This document shows, piece after piece, positions 48,675 to 58,779 of a DNA stretch of 64,000 nt; positions within the stretch are counted from its first letter, which is position 1, and the number at the start of each line of letters is the position of its first letter. Both the position numbers and the translations under genes were made by a program. Source of the stretch: Filosporella fistucella. Taxonomy: Eukaryota; Ascomycota; Leotiomycetes; Helotiales. The notes beneath the pieces were generated by a model, which was not told where the DNA came from, did not search any database, and worked only from the letters and a program-made list of their open reading frames with translations. Location of the stretch: the NCBI GenBank assembly GCA_030077755.1, contig JAQJZZ010000001.1:1945117-2009116 (forward strand), given 5' to 3'.

Positions 48675-49925
48675 ATGTCTATCAAATTCAACGTCGATAG
48701 GGTCCGGGATAGCGGTCTCTTCTACGCTGGGGATGAAGTTCGAGGGACGGTGAAAATTACAGGTCCTCTTGATTTTCCTTCTTATGATGATAGCAAAGTT
48801 AGTATAATTTTCACTGGATCTAGCGAAACGGCGCACGCACTTGGTAAAAGCACTTTTACCGACAACGCAGTCTTTTTCCAAGATGAAAACGTCCTATTTC
48901 TTGGAACCTTGAACCTCAGAAGCGGTGCTTGTCAGACATGGCAGTTTTCCTTCAGATTTCCAGAGATGACTGAGTCTGGTTGGGGGCAGACAAAGATCAA
49001 TCGTAAGAAACGATATGAGGGCTTTTTGATGCTGCCGCATCCTTTGCCCCCAAGCGCAGCTCTCTCGGACAAAGTCTTTACTCGATGGCAGGTGCTTATT
49101 TCGTATACCCTTCATGCAAAGGTATCGGGCAAGTGGGGTTGGCGAGAGGATAGAGGAGCAGTCACAGTTGTCCCCAAACCACACAGTCTCGCTCCGCCCA
49201 CCGAATTAGCTGCACAGAGCCAAATGTTCACTCATTCGTCATCCCGACTCTTGCCCGAAGAAGCAGCACATAAGCGCTCTATGAACAAGTGGTTGAGCGA
49301 CAAGCTTTCTAGCAATACTCCGAAAGCTGTATTCACCATCACAGCTCAGACCTTGCAAACTTTGACGCCCGGCGAACGCATTCCCATTCACTTACAACTC
49401 AATTACGACACCAAGCAGTCCAACCTATCTTCCCTTCCGCACCTACGCTTACTCGATATACGATACGATATCTTTTCCAAAACCGAGATATGGGGTGATG
49501 ATTTTATGTCGTTAGCTTTATATAGGGAGCGTGCAGGACGGCTAGCTCCTCCAATACAAGAATACACGTCATACCTGAATTTCGATTCTCAATTCCTCGC
49601 CAATGGGCAGAATATCGATGTCAATCAGTTTCAAGCAGAAGATGGTACTATTCGCCATGTCTTTCTGGATCGATCTTTAGTCTCACCGTTCAGAACGTAC
49701 AATGTCACAAGAAGCTACGAAGGGTTGATAAAATTGAATTTCGAGTGTGGTGGGAAGAAATACACAGCGAAGTTTTCATGGCCGCTAATCATCAATTTCA
49801 ACGAAGACTACAAACCGCAGACTCAGTTGAATTCGAACAATGATGACTCAGAAGATGTCAAATTTGTTGGAAAAATGGTTCTGAAAGGGGTAGTCACAAT
49901 TGTGACAACCGTCCTAGGTGGCTAG
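48675..49925 (+). CDS. Arrestin-like protein (arrestin N-domain fold)
   Basis: Intronless, 416 residues. The N-terminal half (about 1-165) has the arrestin-like pattern: an FNVD strand, AGDEVRGTVKITG, VSIIFTGSSETAH, then WQFSFRFPE and a strand pair KVFTRWQVLISYTLHAKV. The second beta-sandwich covers about 215-385. Unlike many yeast alpha-arrestins it lacks a visible PPxY motif, so recruitment of a Nedd4/Rsp5-type ligase is not evident. Fungal members are mostly uncharacterised and may act as adaptors in transporter turnover or signalling. It lies between two plant-polysaccharide-related loci; no functional tie is shown. Confidence 0.8.
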   Translation: MSIKFNVDRVRDSGLFYAGDEVRGTVKITGPLDFPSYDDSKVSIIFTGSSETAHALGKSTFTDNAVFFQDENVLFLGTLNLRSGACQTWQFSFRFPEMTESGWGQTKINRKKRYEGFLMLPHPLPPSAALSDKVFTRWQVLISYTLHAKVSGKWGWREDRGAVTVVPKPHSLAPPTELAAQSQMFTHSSSRLLPEEAAHKRSMNKWLSDKLSSNTPKAVFTITAQTLQTLTPGERIPIHLQLNYDTKQSNLSSLPHLRLLDIRYDIFSKTEIWGDDFMSLALYRERAGRLAPPIQEYTSYLNFDSQFLANGQNIDVNQFQAEDGTIRHVFLDRSLVSPFRTYNVTRSYEGLIKLNFECGGKKYTAKFSWPLIINFNEDYKPQTQLNSNNDDSEDVKFVGKMVLKGVVTIVTTVLGG

Positions 49926-50508
49926 GTAACCTCGCCCAGGCTTAGATAATTTCGATTTTCCTTGACGTGTGCAAGTCTAATTCAGATGAATGCCAGCATT
50001 CTATACAACAGACGAGAATTTTACTTTTGGGACGTACTCTACAAGAAAATCCTGATCCTGCTTATTCGTGCCTCACACTTTGCTATTCTTTCAGCAAGTC
50101 ACAAATATTGTCGTTTACCACTCCACTTTCATTGTCAAACCCCCATCTTGCGATAACAATCGCAACTCCGAAACCCCACTTTACATCGTTGATGCGATTA
50201 AGAAGTCGGGTTTTGAGGAATTTGGCCCAAAGTGATCGTCACGCATGGATTGACTCCTATCGTCGTCGTATCTTCAACCATGCGCCGCGGGTGATAAGAT
50301 ATTCGATACTCGCAATAGTGGAGGAATAAACTTCTGAAATGTAGGTTATACAAGTAATAGAGTATTGTTCCAAATCTTCAGGACTTATAAGTTATAAGGA
50401 TACGCTCCTTGGATATTGTTGCTTCGCTGTCTTTAATTTTTTTTCAAGTACCAGGGACCGAAGCATTTACTGCAAACCCAGACAATCTGATCCGTTCCTT
50501 TCTCCACC
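49926..50508. other. Intergenic region, no gene seen
   Basis: Upstream of the sugar transporter. Two overlapping frames at 49962-50329 look random. Confidence 0.5.
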
Positions 50509-52308
50509 ATGGGCGTAGCACCAGTATCCTCTCCTTTCGACGTCAATGACATACCCAACAACACCAATACAGTCTGGTACAAAGATGCAGGTATCAGGAA
50601 AACAGTCTACTTCTCCTGCATCATATTTGTCGCTCAAATCACAGCTGGATTTGATGAAGTCACCACTGGCTCCTTCCAGGCTATGGCTCCATGGCAAGCC
50701 GACATGAATTATCCTGACGCCTCCAGACTGGGTCTCATCACTTCAATGCTATTTGTTGGTGGAATTGTTGGCTCAATCATTGGTCCATATATTGCTGATA
50801 CATGGGGTCGTCGTACTGTGTTGGCAACTGGGGCTGCATGTTGTCTCTCTGGATCAATATTGCAAAGTGCATCTCAGAATGTTGGCATGTTCATTCTCAG
50901 CCGCGCTCTGATTGGTCTCGGAGTTGTGCAGACCTTGGTCGGAGGGCCCAGCTTAGTCGCTGAATTATCTCACCCTCGTGTGAGAGGAAGTGTTCTTGCA
51001 TTCGTGAGTACTTGTACCTGAAGCTTGACTTAACTGACCTCCTCCTAGTACAATGTGCTATGGTATGTGGGAGCTATTCTTGCTTCATGGCTCACATTCG
51101 GAACAGGCCACCTGGAGACTTCATGGAGTTGGCGTGCCGCATCCATGTGCCAAGTTATTCCTTCTTCTTTCCTGCTCATTATGCTTTGGCAAATCCCCGA
51201 GTCACCTCGGTTCTTGATAGCCAAGGGCAGAAGAGAGGAAGCACATAACACGATTGCTAAATATCATGCCAACGGCGATCACAACGATGCACTCGTACTT
51301 CACGAAATGCTTGAGATGGATGCTTCGGTGGAGATGGAATCTGGTCATAAGAAGCAGTCTCTGAAAGTGCTATATAACGGACCCAATGCACGGAAAAAGA
51401 TGTTCGTTGTCATCTGCGTGGCCATCTTCGTTAGCTTTTCAGGTCAAAATATCATCACGTACTACTTTGTACCAATATTAAACAGTGTCGGCGTCCGTGG
51501 GACGAATCAACAGTAAGATAGCCAAGACCTGCAAGGCTATCAACACTGATATTTGGCAGAACGGGTATCAATGGGGGTATGCAAATTTGGAACTTGTCCT
51601 GTGCAATCTTTGGTGCTGTTTTGGTGGGGAAAATTGGTCGACGTCCGGTATGGATTGCTTCATTTGCAGGAATGATCTTAGCCAATATTCCTTTGATTGC
51701 CACCAGCGCTGGTAAGCTGCACCGCGGTGCTAAGAAGTGAAATTTCATGCTAACTACATATAGTATACGCAAACTCGGGCTCCAAGCCTGCTGCAGTTGT
51801 TAGCATTGTTACTTTGTTCATGTACAATGCTGCCTTCAACATCGGTTGCAACCCATTACCTTACTCTTATACGACTGAGATTCTGCCATATAACATGCGT
51901 GCCAAAGGCCTAGGCATCTTCAATATTTTGTGCTGGAGTTCTTCAGTCATCACCCAATATGTTAATCCCATTGGTCGTAAGTTGCACCTCTTCAAGTATC
52001 TGTCCCAAGGCTGATGAAAATGAGTCGACAATATCAAGTGGGGGTTCTATGTAGTATATCTTGTTTTGGACGTCATCTTTGTGAGCAGATTGGACATCCT
52101 ACAAGAAAACGTACCTGTACTAACATACCAGCAGCTCCTTATCATATACTTCACATTTCCAGAAACCCAGAATCGGAGCTTGGAAGAAATGGAAATATCC
52201 TTAGAGGGCACCTCCAAGAACTTATCTCCCAGGAATAGCTTCACGGTAATTGATGGTGTTGAGAAGGCTGGTGATGTGAATTTTTCCGAGGTGCCGGTGA
52301 AGAGCTAG
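50509..52308 (+). CDS. MFS sugar transporter (hexose/lactose-permease-like)
   Basis: Six exons, 50509-51003, 51049-51512, 51560-51711, 51764-51976, 52025-52080 and 52132-52308, give 518 residues. Sugar-porter signatures are clear: DTWGRRTVL after TM2, IGLGVVQTLVGGPSLVAELSHPRVRG (the family's R-G..P.Y.AE-like segment), IPESPRFLIAKGR, GKIGRRP, YTTEILPYNMRAKG and the terminal FPETQNRSLEEME. The fifth exon is only 56 bp; choosing donor GTAAGT at 51977 and the acceptor at 52024 gives IGLDNIKWGFYVVYL in phase. The last acceptor is a CAGCAG tandem, so one Gln may be optional. The protein resembles fungal lactose/hexose permeases. Import of sugars released from rhamnogalacturonan is a reasonable but unproven role. 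Confidence 0.87.
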
Positions 52309-53636
52309 AGCTGGACAGCCTGGGGAAAAAGTCCAACTCCGTCGCGGTAGCAACAATACCCTATAAGCGGGTGGCTTTGGACTGTCCCCTCCCCCCTCAA
52401 TGTCTTCAATCTGTCATTCGCGATATAGGGGTCAGGGAGATAAGAAATGTACCTTGCCTTGAGGCAAATGTTCATACATAAGCTGAATCAATATTACAAG
52501 GCTTTGTTGTAGTGGTTCAGTTTTATAGCCACTTACCAAGCTACCGCTATCATAGTACAGTAGATGCACTTAGTCTCACCATTGATGTCCTCTATTGTGT
52601 GAAGATTTTTAGCCGTTATCACGGAAAGACCTAATGACGCCTGCAATTGTGCCGGCCGCGTCTGCCGTCCTTTGCGCGCCGAAAGCCACTCAGTCTAGTC
52701 TATATGACAGCGGGTATTCTATCAATTTCCTGGGTTTCTCTTGATAGTTTAGGGTGTCATGGTCCTCTAGTGCCACATTTCCGATTCGTTGAATGCTGGA
52801 CAGTCATTTCTAGCAAGGATAATTAGGAATGAAAGAAGAAAAAGTCGATGCTATAAGTAGGATAGTTAACGTCGTGGTGTTGGTCAAGAAAACTCTATTT
52901 TGCACGCACAAGTGAAAATCAAGGTGTCATCCAAGTCTGAACTTTGCTTTTTCAAGCCCCCTTAATTCGGTTACCACATCCTCATGTGGGGAGCTTCTCC
53001 ACACCGGCACGGTACGGAACAGACCGAAAAGCAAGTTGAACGGCAAAGTTCCAACCAATGGTTGTTCTTTGATTCGTGCCGATGAGCAGCAGCAGGAAGA
53101 ATAGTCCTGCCTCCGGCTTGCCTCCCCGGCTGCAAGGGAGCATCCGAAAAAGGAATTTCGTATCAAGCAAGTGGCACAAACTCAATATTGACATAATACC
53201 ATAATCCGGGCCAATGGAATCTCGAACGATGCCTTCGCCAATACTGGCGTGGTTTTGAAGTTTTCGACAGACAATGCGACTCAGACGCAAATGTGAGATG
53301 TTACAATTTTCAGGGGGAATCGAATCGTTATTGCACTATTATTTTCTTTTCCTCCAGCTCTAGAGTCCGGCTTGGACGCGAATTTGCCATCCTTTTTTTC
53401 GTGTTCATCAAATCGTGCTGGTCATTGAGAAGAAAAAGAACACTTGGAGTTGATACTAGATTCTCCCCGGCAGCATATAAGCTACTCAGTCTCTCATTTG
53501 AAAATATACACTCAGACACACAGCCAACTCAAAGTTTAGATCACTTGCATTTATATGCAAATCAGGGTTTTGCATTCAGAACTTCAACGCCTCCCTCTCA
53601 GACTATCACTTCGCGCACATTCAATCATACCCCGCA
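52309..53636. other. Intergenic region, no gene seen
   Basis: 1.3 kb; frames at 52927-53166, 52982-53290 and 53293-53706 overlap on both strands without a domain. The last 120 bp form the leader of the rhodopsin-like gene. Confidence 0.5.
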
Positions 53637-54964
53637 ATGGATCCTAATATGGCAAATCAAGATTTGTCCGAAAATAAACAACTCAATCTGCGATCGACTA
53701 ATATAACACTCGTCATTCTTGCTGGAATTTTCGTCGGACTTCGTCTGCTTTCGAGATGGATGAAACAAGTTTCCATTGGTATTGATGATTACTTCATTAT
53801 ACTTGCATATGTAAGTGCTTGTGCCTAAGTTTGTAATATTTTGATGTCTGACATGTACCCAGATAGTTTTGGTTGCCCTTTTAGTTTGTGGTCTACTAAG
53901 TAAGTTTTGCATCCTCTTCGCAATCGGGATATCATTTATTAATATATGATAGTGATTCATTATGGGTTGGGGATGCACGCTGCGGCACTACAAATTCATC
54001 AGCTCATATCAGTCGGTAAAACTCTATTAGCTTTCGAGTGTATTTATGTGACTACCGTCGCTCTCACCAAAGTTTCTTTGCTCCTCATGTATTATCGCAT
54101 ATTCCCTGTCAATAGTATGCGAATCGGCTGCTGGATTCTTGGTGGCCTGTCTGTGGGCTGGGGTATCTCAATAATAATGGTCTCGATCTTCCAATGTACA
54201 CCTGTTTCCAAGGCGTGGAATCCGACCATTCCTGGACATTGCATCAATCTCAAAGGATCATTCATTGGAAATGCCGTGCCGAATATTTTGACCGACATTG
54301 CTATCTTGTCATTGCCCATGCCGCACGTATGGAGATTACACACAACCTTGATTCAGAGATGTCAGCTGAGTGTTGTGTTTCTCCTTGGAAGCTTGTGAGT
54401 ATCTTTGCCATCGGTGACGCATTTGAGAGCTGATATCATTTTCCAGTGTCGTGTTCACAAGTATCTACCGCTTCACTACCCTTTTCGAGTTCAATCCTTC
54501 GGATCTTACTTGTATGCACCTCTCCTCCATCTCATCATCAGATCCCAGACTGACCTTTTTCAGGGACACTTGCGAAAGCTTGCACATGGGTCATTGTTGA
54601 ATCATCTGCTGGCGTGATCTCAGCGTGTCTGCCAACTCTTGCGCCTCTTATCCGCACAGTGAACTTCCCATGTTTCGGAAAAAACAAATCGTCCTCTAGT
54701 AGTTCCCCCTCAAGGGACGCGGATGGAATCATCACCATCGGTGGCAGTGGGAACACCAGCAAAATCAGATCCAAAAACTCCTACTTTGAACGTTTGGATG
54801 AGAGTTCGCTTCGGGACGAAGATTTGAGACCTGACCTATCAAGTATCACATACCACAGCGCTGGAAGCAGAGAAGTGAAGGAGAATCAAGATAGTGGTGA
54901 TGAGATTCCACTGAATAGTATCCAGAAGCGGGTGGAAGTAGTTTGGAGCGAGCAGGTCAAGTAA
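53637..54964 (+). CDS. Rhodopsin-like (SAT4/PTH11-type) seven-helix membrane protein
   Basis: Five exons, 53637-53810, 53863-53899, 53953-54394, 54447-54511 and 54564-54964, give 372 residues. The second exon has 37 bp and the fourth 65 bp; phases agree. Family marks are RLLSRWMKQVSIGIDDYFIILAY at TM1-2, HYGLGMHAA, KVSLLLMYYRIFP, FQCTPVSKAWNP with the Cys, GHCINLKGSFIGNAVPNILTDIAILSLPMPHVW, and YRFTTLFEFNPSDLTW before VESSAGVISACLPTLAPLIR. The C-terminal ~100 residues are polar and Ser-rich. There is no CFEM domain. Such proteins resemble PTH11, a sensor of surface cues in rice blast, but most are of unknown function. Confidence 0.9.
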
Positions 54965-55385
54965 ATCTGATAGAGAATTGAATTGAGAATATCAAGTTCA
55001 AAAAGTTTTATTCGTGAGCAGTTGTAATAATTGAATTAGTTTAAGAATCATGCTTTTAGAGAATATAAGGAAGATTTTCTAGAGTTGAAAAGAAATAAGT
55101 ACGCTAGCGCTATATATAAATTTATACAAGAGAGATTTTGATTATATAAACTATTATTAAATCTTGAAAAAAATTATTACTTTCAATTAATAAAATCAGG
55201 CAATAGGACTAATAATATATATTATATAAGACTAGCACTTTTATTAACTAAGAGCTTCGTGCTTAACTTCAAATAGTGTTCTATATACTTAGTAATAGGA
55301 CAATTAGAAGCGTCTTTATAATACACCTAACCCTTACCTAGAACCCTACGTATATTAGCCTGTAGAGCAATCGTTACACTTGCAT
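54965..55385. other. AT-rich, RIP-like island
   Basis: This stretch is strongly A+T-rich and dense in TATA/TAAT words compared with both sides, in the same style as the decayed region near the telomere. No frame is open over any length. It may be a small RIP-mutated relic of a repeat; the parent cannot be recognised. Confidence 0.5.
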
Positions 55386-56291
55386 TAGAATCCATGCTAT
55401 GGACCGGCTTCTCGAAGATAACTGCAGTAGTCTTGCTTCAAATTTTTTTCATCTTTTCGAATCACCAGCGTTTTGAATATGTGTATCGCTCGAAGTTATG
55501 GCGAACTGTAACGAGAGTCTGTTGCTACTAGCTTGTTTGTTCCATACGTCCTATCTCTTGAATTGTACCCCACCATCTGCTACTGCGCGACAAGTTCTAC
55601 CAAAACACTTTGGTCATTACTGCCATGATGTCGCGATAAGCTGGCGCCTTGGAAGTCTTGGGTATATGCCGCATTACTGTTCTCTTGGCGATATGTGTCC
55701 TTCCTCATTCGGAATAACTCGCTCTTGGAGGTAACATCAAGTGGCTTGGAAATAATAACCAGCTTCCAACAACGGCCTCGCAAACATGGCAAACGTTCTT
55801 AGTCTCTTGAACGTTTATGAGGAGGGTGAGCCAGTGTCTGCAAATATCCCTGCTCGTACTGTGTGGTACCTACTTTTGCTTCTGTAAATAACAACTCCGA
55901 TTGGGCCTTTCAGGGCCAAGGACATCTTATTATATGTTTTATTTGGGCGCAGTATATGCAAGCAGGATCATTAGACGATCAAATTTGCCACAAACCCCAA
56001 ACTTCTACCGAAATTCTTGTTTCCTTCCTTTCTCAGTACTTCTCTTCTATCTTGCAGCAAGAGGACATCCTGGAATCTAGAAGCAACGGCTTTAACGGCT
56101 GTCTTTGAACGGATATTGAGTGGAAATCTATCGAGGATGTCGAGGAACTAGATGGGAGCTACGCAACTATATAAGCCAACATGCATGCGCAATTTTGAGC
56201 TCTTTTTACTCCACGACAAACCTCCCACGTCCATAATCCCATTGCAAGTGTATCCTGAAAGCTTGTATCACCTAAGGTTCACTCCATCACA
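55386..56291. other. Intergenic region, promoter of the choice-of-anchor-B gene
   Basis: No supported gene; frames at 55498-55734 and 55863-56108 have no features. Confidence 0.45.
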
Positions 56292-58216
56292 ATGCTTTTT
56301 ACACCCTCAGTCCTTGGGGCGCTCGCCCTTGTGAGCGGTGCTGCCGCAGTGGAAATGGCAGTTAATGAGGAACTCGCTAGTTGTGAGTATGCCGCCCTTC
56401 TTGCTAAGTGGTTGCTCATGATGTTCTAGCATTCTACAACTCCGGGCTTGCCATGGATCAAATTATGACGGCCAAATTAGCACACTGGGAAATGGAGGAG
56501 GAGATGGGTATTATGGCAGCTGAATTCCCACCATGGCACAAAAGGGTTCGCTGCTCAAACGGCATCGCCGATGCCCTTCCTGGTGTACCAGGTCATCAAT
56601 TCAAGTGTCGGAATGTGAGTCAACAAACATCCTCTGTGACCCTGCGATTTAATGACTTCCAAAGATGGATTTGTACTCCTTCATACCCATGGCGGATCTT
56701 GGTTGCCCGAATGCAATGGGTTCTGGATCATGGGGATGGACTGATGAGGAATCAGGACGTGAGTTTGTAGCCGCCGGTTGCTATTATGGTACCTCGTTCT
56801 TGGAGATACTCCCTACTGGACAGCTGGTCAAGCTCGGATTCCTGTAAGTTAGACCGCCCCTGGCTCACCAAAGTATGTTTTAACGGTTCCCAGAACATCA
56901 TATGCAGCACTTGGATCTGGTTCCCGCTGGAAGGAACTCCGCGGCTACAAGAATTACATGGTTATTGGAAGTGAGTTGAACGACCACGGTGTTCAAATCT
57001 TCGATATGAAGAAACTCCTTACAGTCGACCCTGCTAGCCCGGTTACATTTGATGGTACCAATAGCACTACCAGTGACTTGACGAGTCACATCCAGCCATC
57101 CGTGTTCGGACGTTCTCACAATGTCCATGTCCACAACTCTCTTCCATACTTTGTCACCGTCGGAATGGGTCCTAGACTTCAGGGTGAGCCAACTTGCTGG
57201 TCTGGTATCATCTTTTGGGACATCACCGACATTGAGAACCCCAAACGTGTTGGATGTGCTGGAGAGGACGGATATGTCCACGATATTCAGTGCTTAATAT
57301 ACAAGGGACCTGACACCAAGTATGTCGGCACTGATGTCTGCTACGGCTACAACGAGGACACCTTGACAATCTACAACGTCACTGACAAGGCCGCTGCCAC
57401 GATCATCTCGAGAACTTCCTACACTGGAGCATCGTACACTCATCAAGGAGAGGTTCTTGACAAGGAATGGCAACAATACATCATCCTTGATGGTATGCTA
57501 ACTTCCTGCTAACAATTCTTCATGCTGACCTGAATAAGATGAGACAGATGAAGTCAATTCCAGAGGCCCAGCTGCCGACAAGTACCCTGTCACCTACGTC
57601 TGGGACATCTCTTCCCTTGAAGCACCAAAGCAGACTGGTATCTACAAGGGCACAACCACCACCATCGACCACAACCAGTACGTGATTGGCGACTACGTCT
57701 ACCAATCAAATTATGGTTCCGGCCTCCGTGTTTACGACATCTCATCCATTCCAGAGAACTCCAAGGGCACAGATGTCTGCGAGGTTGCCTACATTGACAT
57801 CCTCCCAGAAGATGATATACTCCCAGGCGGCGGCAACGTCACCTACTCCGGTACCTGGTCACATTACCCATATTTCAAGTCTGGCTTCATCTTCGTGCAC
57901 ACGTAAGTTTTTACTCCTTCAAAATCCCTACCTCACATACTGACTGCGAAATAGCATTGAACGTGGGGCATTCGTCGCCAAGGCTGCTGGAGCCTTCCCC
58001 AAGTGCAAGAAATCCTGCAACGCTGACAACTGTCTCCGTGGCCTCCGTTCTGCGGAAAAGGTTAAAGAGAGCAAGAGATTTTGCGGAGATTTCACCAAGA
58101 CTATCAATGTCAACGTAACTGCTCTTGCTTCTACCGTTCCTTACGTGGCTTCTGCTTGCTCTGGCAACGTCATCTCGAGGGTCAGCTCTGCCTGCGCTTG
58201 CTTGCCCACTATGTAG
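56292..58216 (+). CDS. Secreted LVIVD-repeat / choice-of-anchor-B family protein
   Basis: Six exons, 56292-56382, 56430-56614, 56665-56843, 56894-57492, 57539-57902 and 57955-58216, give 559 residues. The signal peptide is MLFTPSVLGALALVSGAAA. The body is a repeated beta-propeller-like pattern with D-I-s/t motifs (GIIFWDITDIENPKRVG, LTIYNVTDKAAATIIS, VTYVWDISSLEAPKQTG, LRVYDISSIPENSKG), typical of LVIVD repeats. HNVHVHNSLPYFVTVG and HDIQCLIYKGPDTKYVG are conserved blocks of the fungal choice-of-anchor-B group. The C-terminal ~75 residues carry six or more cysteines (CKKSCNADNCLRG, CSGNVISRVSSACACLP), probably disulphide-bonded. Function is unknown; cell-surface or matrix roles are suggested for relatives. 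Confidence 0.88.
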
Positions 58217-58416
58217 AGTTGTAATGACAATAGGGATACAATGAGAAGGATAGGGCCGTATTTGGAAATATAGGATTCGAGGTCTGTTTTGGAGAGAGGT
58301 GGTGGGAGGGTTACTGGAGGAGCTATGGCTGGTGTATCTATGACTTTTGCCGGAGTGTTATTCGGTGGCGCTTTCTTCTTTGATGGAAACTTGAAGCAAT
58401 TCTTGATAGAAGACAT
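58141..58416 (-). CDS. Possible small single-pass membrane protein
   Basis: A 91-residue frame, MSSIKNCFKFPSKKK followed by a Pro-rich segment and one membrane helix (YGPILLIVSLLSLQLYIVG, about residues 54-72). Its last 25 codons overlap the 3' end of the choice-of-anchor-B gene in antisense. The helix and basic N-terminus look real, but no homologue is recognised and the tail may be an unspliced artefact. Confidence 0.4.
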   Translation of the reverse strand: MSSIKNCFKFPSKKKAPPNNTPAKVIDTPAIAPPVTLPPPLSKTDLESYISKYGPILLIVSLLSLQLYIVGKQAQAELTLEMTLPEQAEAT

Positions 58417-58779
58417 TCTTGCTGATGTATAAGGAGGAAGTTTACGAGTAACATTTTAGGATGTGGGAAGTTGGTTTATTTGATGCTGGCTGAGAGACAA
58501 TCATGAGACAAGGCGTTCAGCTGATATTCAGCCTTGTGAGAGAATGAGGTGGAGAGAAAGGTTATTGGTGGTGCTGCTGCACATGTGTGCGAGAGGTTGC
58601 ATGAGTGGCGGATGGTTGGGTGCTGGTCGCTTGATCGGGTGACGAGGCTTGAGCTGAAAGCGTGAGGGTGGTTGTATAGCATTATAAACGGCGAGGGAGC
58701 TGCAGAAATGAATAGAATTTGAGAAAGTGAAAATCATCGTAAATAAATCTTTAAGCTCGTTGAATTTTCGCCCTATACA

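Noticed and set aside
55325..55352. CCTAACCCTTAC...AACCCTAC resembling an interstitial telomere repeat
   Set aside because: Only two imperfect and unaligned units; not distinguishable from chance in AT-rich DNA.
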